A stretch of DNA of 64,000 nt. Source: Prevotella sp. Lineage in GTDB: Bacteria > Bacteroidota > Bacteroidia > Bacteroidales > Bacteroidaceae. The notes beneath the pieces are model-generated. The model was not told the DNA's origin. It did not search any database and saw only the letters and a program-made list of their open reading frames with translations. The stretch spans positions 47,910 to 111,909 of the forward strand of contig JAEEVA010000004.1 of assembly GCA_016286995.1 (NCBI GenBank), given 5' to 3'. Positions 40,603 through 48,943 of this stretch are shown in pieces; within the stretch, counting starts at the first letter, position 1, and every line of letters starts with the position of its first letter. The position numbers were made by a program, and so were the translations under genes.

Positions 40603-41892
40603 ATGGTACTGAATTATATTTGGATAGCGTTCTTCCTCGTGGCATTCGTCATTGCTGCCGCGAAGTTATTGTTTCTGGGCGACTTCGATGTCTTCCCGGC
40701 TATGATGGATTCGACGTTCTCTTCGTCGAAGACGGCGTTTGAGATTTCTCTGGGCCTGACGGGCGTGCTTTCGCTGTGGCTCGGCGTGATGAAAGTCGGC
40801 GAGAAGGGCGGCGTGGTCAATGTGCTGGCCCGTGTGCTATCACCCATCTTTACCAAACTGTTTCCAGACATTCCTAAAGGACATCCCGTTACGGGCAGTA
40901 TCTTCATGAACATTGCTGCCAACATGCTGGGACTGGACAATGCCGCCACACCCCTTGGTCTGAAGGCGATGGAACAGATGGAGGAAATTAAAAATGAACA
41001 ATTAAAAATTAAAAATGAGAAAGGCGAAATCAGCGACAACGAGCTACAGTCGTTGAAAGTGACGGCATCGAACCCGATGATTATGTTTTTAGTGTTGAAC
41101 ACCAGTGGCCTGACGCTCATTCCCGTCAGTATCATGGTGTATCGTGCACAGCTGGGTGCCGCCCAGCCGACGGACATTTTTATTCCCATCCTGTTGGCAA
41201 CATTCTTCTCGACACTGGCCGGCATCATTGTAACCTCACTCTATCAGCGCATCAATCTCATCAACCGCACCGTACTACTCACCTTGGGTGGTGCCTGCGC
41301 TGTGGTAGCCGCCATTATCTGGGGTTTCTCACAACTGTCACCCGATGCCATGAACAAGGTCAGCACAACAGCAGCCAACATCCTGCTGATGACCATCATC
41401 TGTGCCTTCATCCTGGCCGGTGTGCGCAAGAAGGTCAACGTCTATGATGCCTTCATCGAGGGTGCCAAGGACGGTTTTACCACTGCCGTACGCATCATTC
41501 CCTATCTGGTGGCCATCCTCGTAGGCATCGGCGTGTTTCGTGCCAGTGGAGCTATGGACATGCTGATTGGCGGCCTACACCGAGTGGTTGAAGCTTCGGG
41601 CTTCAACGCCCAATGGGTCGACGCCATGCCGACAGCCCTCATGAAACCCCTCAGCGGCTCTGGCGCCCGTGGCATGATGGTCGACGCCATGACAACCTAT
41701 GGTGCCGACTCGTTCGTGGGTCGCCTGTCATGTGTCTTCCAAGGCTCAACAGACACCACCTTCTACATTTTGGCTGTCTATTTTGGTTCTGTGGGCATCA
41801 AGAACACGCGTCATGCTGTGAGCTGTGGTCTGCTGGCTGACTTGGCTGGCGTCATAGCGGCCATTGCCATTTGTTATTTGTTCTTTGGATAG
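40603..41892 (+). CDS. nucleoside-recognition (Gate) domain protein, SpmA-SpmB fusion
   Basis: A 429-residue inner-membrane protein that joins two nucleoside-recognition/Gate domains, equivalent to Bacillus spore maturation proteins SpmA (first half: FEISLGLTGVLSLWLGVMKVGEKGGVV, NMLGLDNAATPLGLKAMEQM) and SpmB (second half: AVRIIPYLVAILVGIGVFRASGAMDMLI, LMKPLSGSGARGMM, QGSTDTTFYILAVYFGSVGIKNTRHA). Bacteroidetes commonly have this fusion although they do not sporulate; its transport role is unclear. The start at 40603 avoids a frame extension that would begin inside the copy-4 terminator. Residues about 128-140 (EEIKNEQLKIKNEKGE) are encoded by a heptanucleotide tract. First gene of a run with the flippase and S46 peptidase. 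Confidence 0.88.
   Translation: MVLNYIWIAFFLVAFVIAAAKLLFLGDFDVFPAMMDSTFSSSKTAFEISLGLTGVLSLWLGVMKVGEKGGVVNVLARVLSPIFTKLFPDIPKGHPVTGSIFMNIAANMLGLDNAATPLGLKAMEQMEEIKNEQLKIKNEKGEISDNELQSLKVTASNPMIMFLVLNTSGLTLIPVSIMVYRAQLGAAQPTDIFIPILLATFFSTLAGIIVTSLYQRINLINRTVLLTLGGACAVVAAIIWGFSQLSPDAMNKVSTTAANILLMTIICAFILAGVRKKVNVYDAFIEGAKDGFTTAVRIIPYLVAILVGIGVFRASGAMDMLIGGLHRVVEASGFNAQWVDAMPTALMKPLSGSGARGMMVDAMTTYGADSFVGRLSCVFQGSTDTTFYILAVYFGSVGIKNTRHAVSCGLLADLAGVIAAIAICYLFFG
40986..41020. repeat. heptanucleotide tract inside the SpmA/SpmB fusion gene
   Basis: Five in-register units: AATTAAA, AATGAAC, AATTAAA, AATTAAA, AATGAGA. Translated as a Lys/Glu/Asn-rich loop between conserved blocks of the first Gate domain. 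Confidence 0.85.
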
Positions 41893-41900
41893 AAGCAAAA

Positions 41901-41945
41901 AACTAGAAGAACTAGAAAAACTAGAGAATCTAGAAAAAACTGAAA
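41901..41945. repeat. nonanucleotide tract before the flippase gene
   Basis: Five 9-nt units close to AACTAGAAA fill the gap between the SpmA/SpmB stop and the flippase ATG at 41948. Confidence 0.85.
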
Positions 41946-41947
41946 CT

Positions 41948-43417
41948 ATGGGAAAGCTAACAACCATCTTCAAGGATACGGCCATTTATGGACTGTCGAG
42001 CATCATTGGCCGCTTTCTGAACTATCTGCTCGTCCCGCTGTATACGGCGCAGCTGTCTGCGGCCAGTGGTGGTTATGGCATCATTACCAACATCTACGCC
42101 TACGTGGCCTTGATGCTGGTGTTGCTGACGTTCGGTATGGAAACCACCTATTTCCGATTTACCAACAAGACACATACCGACTCGCAGACGGTTTACGGTA
42201 CCACGCTCATCACGGTGGGCTCTGTGTCGCTGGTGTTTGCGGTGCTGGTCTTGTTGCTCCTGTCACCCGTCAGTCAGTTGATGGGCTATGGCGACCATCC
42301 TGAGTACGTTGGCGTGATGGCTGTTACGGTAGCCATTGATGCTTTCCTGTGCATTCCCTTTGCCCATCTGCGCCAGGAGAAGAAGGCCATCAAGTTTGCT
42401 GCCCTCAAGTTGTTGAACATCGTAGTAACGATTCTCTTGAACCTTATCTATTTCTATTGGATGGACGGCAAAGACGTGGGCTATGTGTTCTATATCAATC
42501 TGGTATGCACGGCGATGCTGGCCGTCTGTCTGATAACGGAATATACTGGTTTCCGCTGGAAGCTCGACACACAGTTACTGCGTACTATGCTGAGCTATTC
42601 GTGGCCTATATTGGTGCTGGGCGTTGCCGGCATTCTGAATCAGACAGCTGACAAGATGCTGTTTCCATACATCTACGAAGGCAGCGACAGCATGGAACAG
42701 TTAGGCATTTATGGTGCCTGTTCGAAGATAGCCATGATTATGGCGATGATAACACAGGCCTTCCGCTTTGCCTACGAGCCCATCGTCTTTGCGGGCGTCA
42801 AGGACAAAGACCAGCACGAAATGTACGTTCAGGCCATGAAGTTCTTCATCGTCTTCACGCTATTGGCATTCCTCATCGTGGTGGGCTATATGGACATTTT
42901 GAAGTATATCGTCCGCCGTCCTGAATATTGGGTGGGCTTGAAGGTTGTTCCCATTGTGATGGCTGCTGAAATCATGATGGGCATCTACTTCAACCTGTCG
43001 TTCTGGTATAAGATTATCGATAAAACCATTTGGGGAGCTATCTTTTCGGGCATCGGCTGTGCCGTGCTATTGGTGGTCAACATCCTCTTTGTGCCAAAGT
43101 ACGGCTACATGGCCTGTGCGTGGGGCGGCTTTGCCGGCTACGGCGTGGCCATGCTGGTTAGCTATTTCGTGGGTCAGAAGTACTACCCGCTGAAGTATCC
43201 TCTAAAGGATATTGCCATCTATGTTGTCATGGCCGTCGTACTGACCATGGCCATGTACAAGGTTCACGACGACCAGCCCGTATGGCTGTCGCTGACGGCT
43301 AATACCCTGCTTATCGGCATCTTCGTGGCTTATATCCTCTGGCGCGACCTACCCCTCAGCAAGTTACCCATTGTGGGCAAATATTTTAGAAAACCGAATT
43401 ACAAAGTTAAACAATAA
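41948..43417 (+). CDS. polysaccharide/oligosaccharide flippase (Wzx-like, MOP superfamily)
   Basis: A 489-residue inner-membrane protein with about 14 hydrophobic helices, typical of lipid-linked oligosaccharide flippases. It begins GKLTTIFKDTAIYGLSSIIGRFLNYLLVPLYT, the usual family start, with YGIITNIYAYVALMLVLLTFGMETTYFRF and PILVLGVAGILNQTADKMLFPY in the middle. It would move undecaprenyl-linked glycans across the inner membrane. No glycosyltransferase genes are beside it. The frame is open upstream through the nonamer tract, but family similarity and the ATG at 41948 give the start. Probably in an operon with the S46 peptidase, whose ATG is 6 bases after its stop. Confidence 0.88.
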   Translation: MGKLTTIFKDTAIYGLSSIIGRFLNYLLVPLYTAQLSAASGGYGIITNIYAYVALMLVLLTFGMETTYFRFTNKTHTDSQTVYGTTLITVGSVSLVFAVLVLLLLSPVSQLMGYGDHPEYVGVMAVTVAIDAFLCIPFAHLRQEKKAIKFAALKLLNIVVTILLNLIYFYWMDGKDVGYVFYINLVCTAMLAVCLITEYTGFRWKLDTQLLRTMLSYSWPILVLGVAGILNQTADKMLFPYIYEGSDSMEQLGIYGACSKIAMIMAMITQAFRFAYEPIVFAGVKDKDQHEMYVQAMKFFIVFTLLAFLIVVGYMDILKYIVRRPEYWVGLKVVPIVMAAEIMMGIYFNLSFWYKIIDKTIWGAIFSGIGCAVLLVVNILFVPKYGYMACAWGGFAGYGVAMLVSYFVGQKYYPLKYPLKDIAIYVVMAVVLTMAMYKVHDDQPVWLSLTANTLLIGIFVAYILWRDLPLSKLPIVGKYFRKPNYKVKQ

Positions 43418-43423
43418 AACAAT

Positions 43424-45535
43424 ATGAAGAAATTACTATTATTCATGTTCAGTCTGTGTGCCTTGGGAGCACACGCTGATGAGGGCATGTGGACACTCTA
43501 CAATCTGCCGACTGCCGTGTACGAGCAGATGAAACAGTATGGATTCCAGCTGCCTATGGAGCAGCTCTACGCGAGCGACAATGCCGTCAAGAATGCCGTC
43601 GTCAACTTCAGCGGCTACTGCTCGGGCGTCGTAGTATCACCCAACGGCCTGGTTTTTACTAACCACCATTGCGGCTTCGATGCCATCCGCCGTCACTCTA
43701 CCGTCGAACACGACTACATGCTGAACGGTTTTGTGGCCAACTCATACGAAGAAGAGCTACCCAACGAAGACATCTTTGTTAGCTTCATGGTCGAACAGAA
43801 AGATGTCAGCGACCAGATTTTGCCGCTGTTGGAAGGACAGACCAGTGACAGGCAGGGAGAAATCGTCGACTCCTTAGAGAACGCCTGGCAGAAGGACATC
43901 CGCAGTCAGGACTCTACCCTGCGCGTTGAGGTGAAGCCGTTCTATGAGGGCAACAAATACTACATGACCACCTACCGCGACTTCGAAGATGTCCGTCTGG
44001 TCTTTACGGTTCCCAAGTCGATGGGTAAGTATGGCGGTGAGACTGATAACTGGATGTGGCCGCGCCAGACCTGCGACTACTCCGTGTTCCGCATCTATGC
44101 CGACCCCAAGACCAACGGTCCTGCCAAATATTCGAAAGACAACGTTCCCTACCACCCCACTTCGTGGGCTCCCGTCAGCCTGCAGGGCTACAAACCTGGC
44201 GACTTCTGCATGATTATGGGTTATCCTGGCAGCACCAGCCGTTACCTGTCAAGCTACGGCATTCAGGAACGCCACAACGTGATGAACCAGACGATGATTC
44301 AGGCTCGTGCCATCAAGCAAGACATCATGCTGCGCCACATGCGTGCTTCGGAGGCTGTCCGCATCATGTATGAGTCGAAGTATGCCCATAGCAGCAACTA
44401 CTGGAAGAACTCCATTGGTATGAACAAGTGTATCGACAGCATCGGCCTCATCGGCCAGAAACAGCAGTTCGAGGCTGTGCTACGCCAATGGCATGACACG
44501 ACAGGCTACCTGAAGGGCCAGCTCGACTTTGACAGGCTCAGCCGTTTCTACCAACAGCGCGCCGAGGCAGTGCGTGCACTCTACTACTGGAGTGAGACGT
44601 GGGGCCGCGAGTGCGACGAGCTGTCAGTACGTGCTCAGCGTATCCATCGCGGTATGGAGGTCAAGGGTCCTGCTGACAAGAAGAAAAAACAATATGTCGA
44701 GTTTGCCGACAACAGTAAGGACTGGGATCAGGCCACTGACCGCGAACTGTTGACAGCACTCATGAAGAACTACCGTGAACAGGTGGACAAGAAGTTCCAT
44801 CCCTCTTTCTTCGAGGAAGTCGACAAGTCGTTTGACGGCGACTTCCGCCGTTATGTGGATGCCCTCTACGACAAGTCGATGCTCATGAAGAGCGGCAAGA
44901 AAATCTATATCAACAAGAAGAACTTCGACCGTGACCTGGGTGTGGCTTATGGTGTGAGCCTCACCGAACTGCGTGCTCAGTTACGTGCAGAACTGATTGT
45001 CATGGCCGACAGCATCGAAGAACAGGAGCGACTGCTCTGTGCCGCCAAGCTGCGCATGGAACAGGATATGCCCAACTACAGCGACGCCAACTTCACCATG
45101 CGCATGACCTACGGTCAGGTGGGTGAATACTCGCTGGGCGGTCGTCCCTCAGGCTATTACACGACGGCACGCTCATTGTGGGAAAAGATGCAGAAGGCCG
45201 ACGAGAACTTTGAGTATTATGCCGAACCCATCATGCATGAACTGCTCTCAAGCAAGGACTTCGGCCAGTATACCGACAAGCTGACGGGTACCATGCAGCT
45301 GTGTTTCCTGTCGAATACCGACATCACGGGTGGTAACTCCGGCTCACCCATCTTCAATGGTAAGGGTGAACTGCTGGGTCTGGCCTTCGACGGCAACTGG
45401 GACAGCCTGTCCAGCGACATCTTCTTCGACCGCGAACTGGCACGCACCATCAATGTCGATGTGCGCTTCATGCTGTTCATGATGGACCGCTGGGGTCATG
45501 CCGACCGACTGATACAGGAAATAAATGCCAAATAA
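43424..45535 (+). CDS. S46 family dipeptidyl-peptidase, DPP7-type by specificity residue
   Basis: Secreted or periplasmic serine dipeptidyl-peptidase that trims dipeptides for amino-acid-using bacteria. The 703 residues have a signal peptide (1-18, cleavage before DEGMW), the catalytic His in FTNHHCGFDA (H82), the Asp expected in the GGETDNWMWPRQTCDYSVFRIY segment, and the catalytic Ser in TDITGGNSGSPIFN. In Porphyromonas the residue 18 positions after this Ser is Arg in DPP11 (acidic specificity) and Gly in DPP7 (hydrophobic specificity). Here it is Gly in GLAFDGNWDS, pointing to DPP7-like specificity. It ends with no intergenic base before the stop of the convergent phosphatase gene. Confidence 0.92.
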   Translation: MKKLLLFMFSLCALGAHADEGMWTLYNLPTAVYEQMKQYGFQLPMEQLYASDNAVKNAVVNFSGYCSGVVVSPNGLVFTNHHCGFDAIRRHSTVEHDYMLNGFVANSYEEELPNEDIFVSFMVEQKDVSDQILPLLEGQTSDRQGEIVDSLENAWQKDIRSQDSTLRVEVKPFYEGNKYYMTTYRDFEDVRLVFTVPKSMGKYGGETDNWMWPRQTCDYSVFRIYADPKTNGPAKYSKDNVPYHPTSWAPVSLQGYKPGDFCMIMGYPGSTSRYLSSYGIQERHNVMNQTMIQARAIKQDIMLRHMRASEAVRIMYESKYAHSSNYWKNSIGMNKCIDSIGLIGQKQQFEAVLRQWHDTTGYLKGQLDFDRLSRFYQQRAEAVRALYYWSETWGRECDELSVRAQRIHRGMEVKGPADKKKKQYVEFADNSKDWDQATDRELLTALMKNYREQVDKKFHPSFFEEVDKSFDGDFRRYVDALYDKSMLMKSGKKIYINKKNFDRDLGVAYGVSLTELRAQLRAELIVMADSIEEQERLLCAAKLRMEQDMPNYSDANFTMRMTYGQVGEYSLGGRPSGYYTTARSLWEKMQKADENFEYYAEPIMHELLSSKDFGQYTDKLTGTMQLCFLSNTDITGGNSGSPIFNGKGELLGLAFDGNWDSLSSDIFFDRELARTINVDVRFMLFMMDRWGHADRLIQEINAK

Positions 45536-46864
45536 CTAACGAGTGCTGTCGTAGGCGTCGAGTTTCTTGAGATAATAGTCGCGGAAGTCAGCCCAACGAT
45601 AATAGGGAGCGAGGTCATCCGGCAAAGGCAGGCGGGCCTCGTTCTCATTTAGTAGAATCTTGATGAGGACGTCCTTGTCCTTGGGGTCTTCGCGATAAAA
45701 CACAATTTGGATGTTCGACGCCATAGGAAAGATCAGGCACGCCCACCAGCCCTCATGCTCCAAATCCTCAAGGCGCTCTATTTGGTAGTCATAAGCATTG
45801 ATACCAAGCAGACAGGTCAGTGGCAGCATCACAGTTTCATGGCCATAGCGCAGGGTGGCACCATGGGTGGGCAGGGCTATGCAGCTGTCTGCATCATGGA
45901 TGATTTGGCGTAGCAGATAACGCTGGGTGTAAGGCTGTGTGCCGCCATTGAGTGGTGACGGGCCGTAGGTGAAGTACCACCAGGCATTCTCCTTCTGCCA
46001 GAACTGGTGAATCTCTTCGAACGAAAAATCCTCGATGAGCGTGCTGCGCGCACCCATGCTGGTGTTCTGCTGGATGAGGGCTGTCTTCAGCAGATAATAG
46101 TTCAACCACAGGTCGTCAACGTGTTCTTTAATATAAATAGAGTCGTTGAAAAGCAGGTGCATCAGACGGTCATTGTGCTCACGTGGTGTACAAAATTCTG
46201 CGTAGGCCTGCTTGGTTGCAGGGGTATTCTGGGTGCTACGCAATAGAGTGTCCTGATGGTTCATATACCACATGTCAGCCTTCGAGGCCTTCATCGTGAC
46301 ACGCAGCTTGGGATTGAGTGCCACCAGTTGCTGTATGGCGGCACCCATTGACAGCACACAACGGTTGACAGTGGTACTCTTGGCATCAATGACAGCATCG
46401 TCTGCAAACACCTCTGGGAAGTGTTTCACCATACGACTGGCAATATGACGATGCTGTAGCTTACCAAGTCCGGTAAGGTCACCCCAGCGTCCTTCGGAGT
46501 CATCAATGATATCCCGCACCTCCTTCAACACACCTTTGCCGAAAGGCGTCAGTTTGTCGAGACTGTCGGCCTTGGCCAATATGCCGTAAGGAATATCGTA
46601 GCCCTTGCGGTTGCTCAGATAGCGTGAGCCGTGCCGTCCGTAATGTGATATATAGAAGGGCTTCTTGCCTGCTGGTGCCGGTGTCATGATGTGGTCGACA
46701 CTATCTGGATAGATACAGTAATTGCTCGCTGAGAAGTTGCGGTTACGGCTAATAAAGTCGAAGGCACTCTGCGCATGGATACTATTAACAGTTAAGCAGA
46801 AAACAATAACCATGAACCATGAACCATGAACCGTGAACTGTATCTTACCGTTCCTCATAGGCAT
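45536..46864 (-). CDS. secreted histidine-type phosphatase (MINPP-like), catalytic motifs intact
   Basis: Clade-2 histidine acid phosphatase, possibly a multiple-inositol-polyphosphate (phytate) phosphatase. The 442-residue form has a signal peptide at its start, the phosphohistidine motif HYGRHGSRYL (H78, R81) and the proton-donor region LRYGHETVMLPL with His-Glu. Substrate is not shown. The ATG at 46864 overlaps the end of the upstream paralogue by 20 bases, so translation may be coupled. The signal-peptide n-region (residues about 9-18, FTVHGSWFMV) is encoded by a heptanucleotide tract. A downstream Met at 46813 lacks a positive n-region and is less likely. The protein ends LDAYDSTR, closely matching the paralogue's LDAYEER. 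Confidence 0.82.
   Translation of the reverse strand: MPMRNGKIQFTVHGSWFMVIVFCLTVNSIHAQSAFDFISRNRNFSASNYCIYPDSVDHIMTPAPAGKKPFYISHYGRHGSRYLSNRKGYDIPYGILAKADSLDKLTPFGKGVLKEVRDIIDDSEGRWGDLTGLGKLQHRHIASRMVKHFPEVFADDAVIDAKSTTVNRCVLSMGAAIQQLVALNPKLRVTMKASKADMWYMNHQDTLLRSTQNTPATKQAYAEFCTPREHNDRLMHLLFNDSIYIKEHVDDLWLNYYLLKTALIQQNTSMGARSTLIEDFSFEEIHQFWQKENAWWYFTYGPSPLNGGTQPYTQRYLLRQIIHDADSCIALPTHGATLRYGHETVMLPLTCLLGINAYDYQIERLEDLEHEGWWACLIFPMASNIQIVFYREDPKDKDVLIKILLNENEARLPLPDDLAPYYRWADFRDYYLKKLDAYDSTR
46811..46838. repeat. heptanucleotide tract in the phosphatase signal-peptide region
   Basis: CATGAAC three times in register plus CGTGAAC. On the minus strand this encodes part of the signal peptide and supplies an extra in-frame ATG. 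Confidence 0.85.
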
Positions 46865-48140
46865 CGAGTTTTTTTAGGTAATAGTCACGGAAATCAGCCC
46901 AGTGGTAGTAGGGAGCCAGATTGCTTGGCAGGGGTAGTCCTGTTTCGTTCTCATTAAGCAATACCTTGAATAGCACATCGTCATCCTGTGGACCGTTGCG
47001 ATAAAAGATGAACTGTATATTGGCAGCCATAGGAACAATTTTATAACATACCCAGCCGTGACGGTCGAGATTCTCAAGGTCGTTCTCAGACAAGTTGTAG
47101 CCGTCAAGTTCCAGTAGACAAATCAATGGCAACAAAGCTGTTTCACTGCCATAGCGCAACTGCACGCTGGGACGATTCATACGGATACAACTATCGGCCT
47201 GCTCAATGATTTTTCGCAACAGGTTTCGCTGACTGAAAGGTAACTGGCCACCTGTTACTGGCGACGGCCCGTAAGCGGCATACCAGCGGGCATTGTCACG
47301 TTCCCAGTTGCGATATATCTCATCGTCTGTAAATAGATCGTACAGGGTCAGTTGGTTACGCATCAGTGTATTTTGGATGTTACTGGCCAGCAAGAACAGA
47401 CCATCGTAGAGTTTGTCGTCGTCAACATACTCACGAACATAGCCCATGTCTCTGAACAACAACTGCATCAGCCGGTTATTGTCCGTGTATGTCCGTCTGA
47501 AAATGGCAAGAGCAGCAGTCACAGCGGAGTCTTTCTGCAACAACTCCAGCCGTTTGTCACGCTGGTTCAGATAAGTCAAGTCACGACGTGTGGCATTATG
47601 GTGAATCTTGACCGTCGGACACATCCGCGACAACTGTATCATGGCATACTCCATTGAGAGCATACACGGCAAGGTTGTCATGCTGCGGGCATCAACGGTC
47701 GTCGTGTCGGTAAACACCTCAGGAAAATGCTCCACCATACGCCGCATGATATGCTGGTGCTGGCGACTGCCGACATCGGAGAGCTCACCCCAATGGTTAA
47801 TGGCATCGTGACGTATTTGGTCAAGTCTATGCAACACATCGCAACCCAAAGGCGTTAGTTGGGAGGCGCTGTCTGCTGTGGCCAGCATACGGTAGGGTGT
47901 CTCATAATCCTTTCTGTCACTCAGATAGCAAGAACCATAACGTCCATAATGGCTGATATAGAACGGTCGCTTACCCTTTGGAGCTGGGGATTGGCGTTGT
48001 TGTTGCGGACCAGGGTAGGCCATAAGGCTATTGGCCGAACATCGTATGTTCTTCCTGATGTCGTCGCGAAGAGGCTGTGCCAATACTCCGGTAGCCAACA
48101 ACCAATAAATGCTAACCAATAACCAACACTTAAATGCCAT
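46845..48140 (-). CDS. histidine-phosphatase-like pseudoenzyme, tandem paralogue with catalytic residues replaced
   Basis: A 431-residue secreted protein (signal peptide 1-21) that aligns end to end with its downstream neighbour: KKPFYISHYGRHGSRYL corresponds to KRPFYISHYGRYGSCYL. The nucleophile His is Tyr (Y68) and the second motif Arg is Cys (C71). The proton-donor region LRYGHETVML is LRYGSETALL, so that His is lost too. The rest of the fold is well kept (WGELSDVGSRQHQHIMRRMVEHFPEVF, GWVCYKIVPMAANIQFIFYR), with no stops or frameshifts. This argues for a kept non-catalytic role (binding or partner of the active copy) rather than decay. It is the first gene of the pair, so both are made from one transcript. 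Confidence 0.85.
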   Translation of the reverse strand: MAFKCWLLVSIYWLLATGVLAQPLRDDIRKNIRCSANSLMAYPGPQQQRQSPAPKGKRPFYISHYGRYGSCYLSDRKDYETPYRMLATADSASQLTPLGCDVLHRLDQIRHDAINHWGELSDVGSRQHQHIMRRMVEHFPEVFTDTTTVDARSMTTLPCMLSMEYAMIQLSRMCPTVKIHHNATRRDLTYLNQRDKRLELLQKDSAVTAALAIFRRTYTDNNRLMQLLFRDMGYVREYVDDDKLYDGLFLLASNIQNTLMRNQLTLYDLFTDDEIYRNWERDNARWYAAYGPSPVTGGQLPFSQRNLLRKIIEQADSCIRMNRPSVQLRYGSETALLPLICLLELDGYNLSENDLENLDRHGWVCYKIVPMAANIQFIFYRNGPQDDDVLFKVLLNENETGLPLPSNLAPYYHWADFRDYYLKKLDAYEER

Positions 48141-48187
48141 TTATAAAACTTTATAGCAATTTGTGTGCAAATATAAAAAAAAATCCG

Positions 48188-48195
48188 TATATTTG
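48188..48195 (+). promoter_or_regulatory. -7 box upstream of the 216-residue gene
   Basis: TATATTTG matches TAnnTTTG, 27 bases before ATG 48223. TTTG at 48160-48163 is 24 nt upstream, a little far. Confidence 0.5.
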
Positions 48196-48222
48196 CAAAC
48201 TAAAATACAAAAAACTATAACA

Positions 48223-48870
48223 ATGGCAAAGAAACAATTGTGGCAAGATGACTACTGGCTGCTGCTCATCCAACAGTATCTACGTCGTCCGGCAGGCATC
48301 AAACCGACTTACAGCAAAGGTATGGTGGAATTGAGTCTGGAACTGCATATTGCTCCAGAGGAACTGCATAAGCGGATGGGTGACATAGCCCGTCTGCGGA
48401 CACCACGTATCGAACGGATCTGGAAAGAATATGGCGAAAATCCGCGACGTTTAAGCCGAGCCGTACAACTGCTGCGCCAGATGACGGGCTTTAATTCAGC
48501 CGGTGACTTCTTTGAAGGCGTCAGCATTCAGGAAACCTTCGAACGCGACTTTCGTCCTATTGCCGAGGACAAACGGCTGATGCCCTTCATGTTGACGCTG
48601 ATACTTGACCTCTATTTCCGTCTGACACCGCAGACAATGGTCAGCGAGACGCCAGAAGTACAGGAACTGGCTCGGCTGATGCACATACCCACATCACTCG
48701 TTGTCAACGTATTGGATGTCTTCCAGCACTGCGACCCCTACCTGAACCGTAAGGATGTGTGCTTCGATAGCCTGTTGCTGCCTTGCCAGCAGACCTGGCA
48801 GCGTTATGGCAATGGCGACACGCGTCAGTTGGCCGACTATGCCGAACAGCTGAAAGCATATTTTAATTGA
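48223..48870 (+). CDS. conserved-looking hypothetical helical protein
   Basis: A 215-residue cytoplasmic protein with no signal peptide or membrane helix. It starts AKKQLWQDDYWLLLIQQYLRRPAGIKPTYSKGMVELSLELHIAPEELHKRM and is almost wholly alpha-helical, with a central DLYFRLTPQTM segment and a C-terminal region DPYLNRKDVCFDSLLLPC. The motif pattern (helical, SxGMVELSLEL, PRIERIW) looks like a DNA- or protein-binding helical bundle, but I do not recognise the family. ATG 48223 was chosen since it follows a promoter box and the upstream frame extension lies on the promoter. Its stop falls in a heptanucleotide tract. Confidence 0.7.
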   Translation: MAKKQLWQDDYWLLLIQQYLRRPAGIKPTYSKGMVELSLELHIAPEELHKRMGDIARLRTPRIERIWKEYGENPRRLSRAVQLLRQMTGFNSAGDFFEGVSIQETFERDFRPIAEDKRLMPFMLTLILDLYFRLTPQTMVSETPEVQELARLMHIPTSLVVNVLDVFQHCDPYLNRKDVCFDSLLLPCQQTWQRYGNGDTRQLADYAEQLKAYFN

Positions 48871-48899
48871 GAATTAAGAATTGAAAATTGAGAATTATG
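48865..48899. repeat. heptanucleotide tract across the stop codon before GH3
   Basis: Five in-register units: AATTGAG, AATTAAG, AATTGAA, AATTGAG, AATTATG. The stop codon of the 215-residue gene (48868-48870) is in the first unit. Confidence 0.85.
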
Positions 48900-48943
48900 A
48901 TTACCTTTATCCGCAGCATTTCCGGATTAAACATTATTATATT

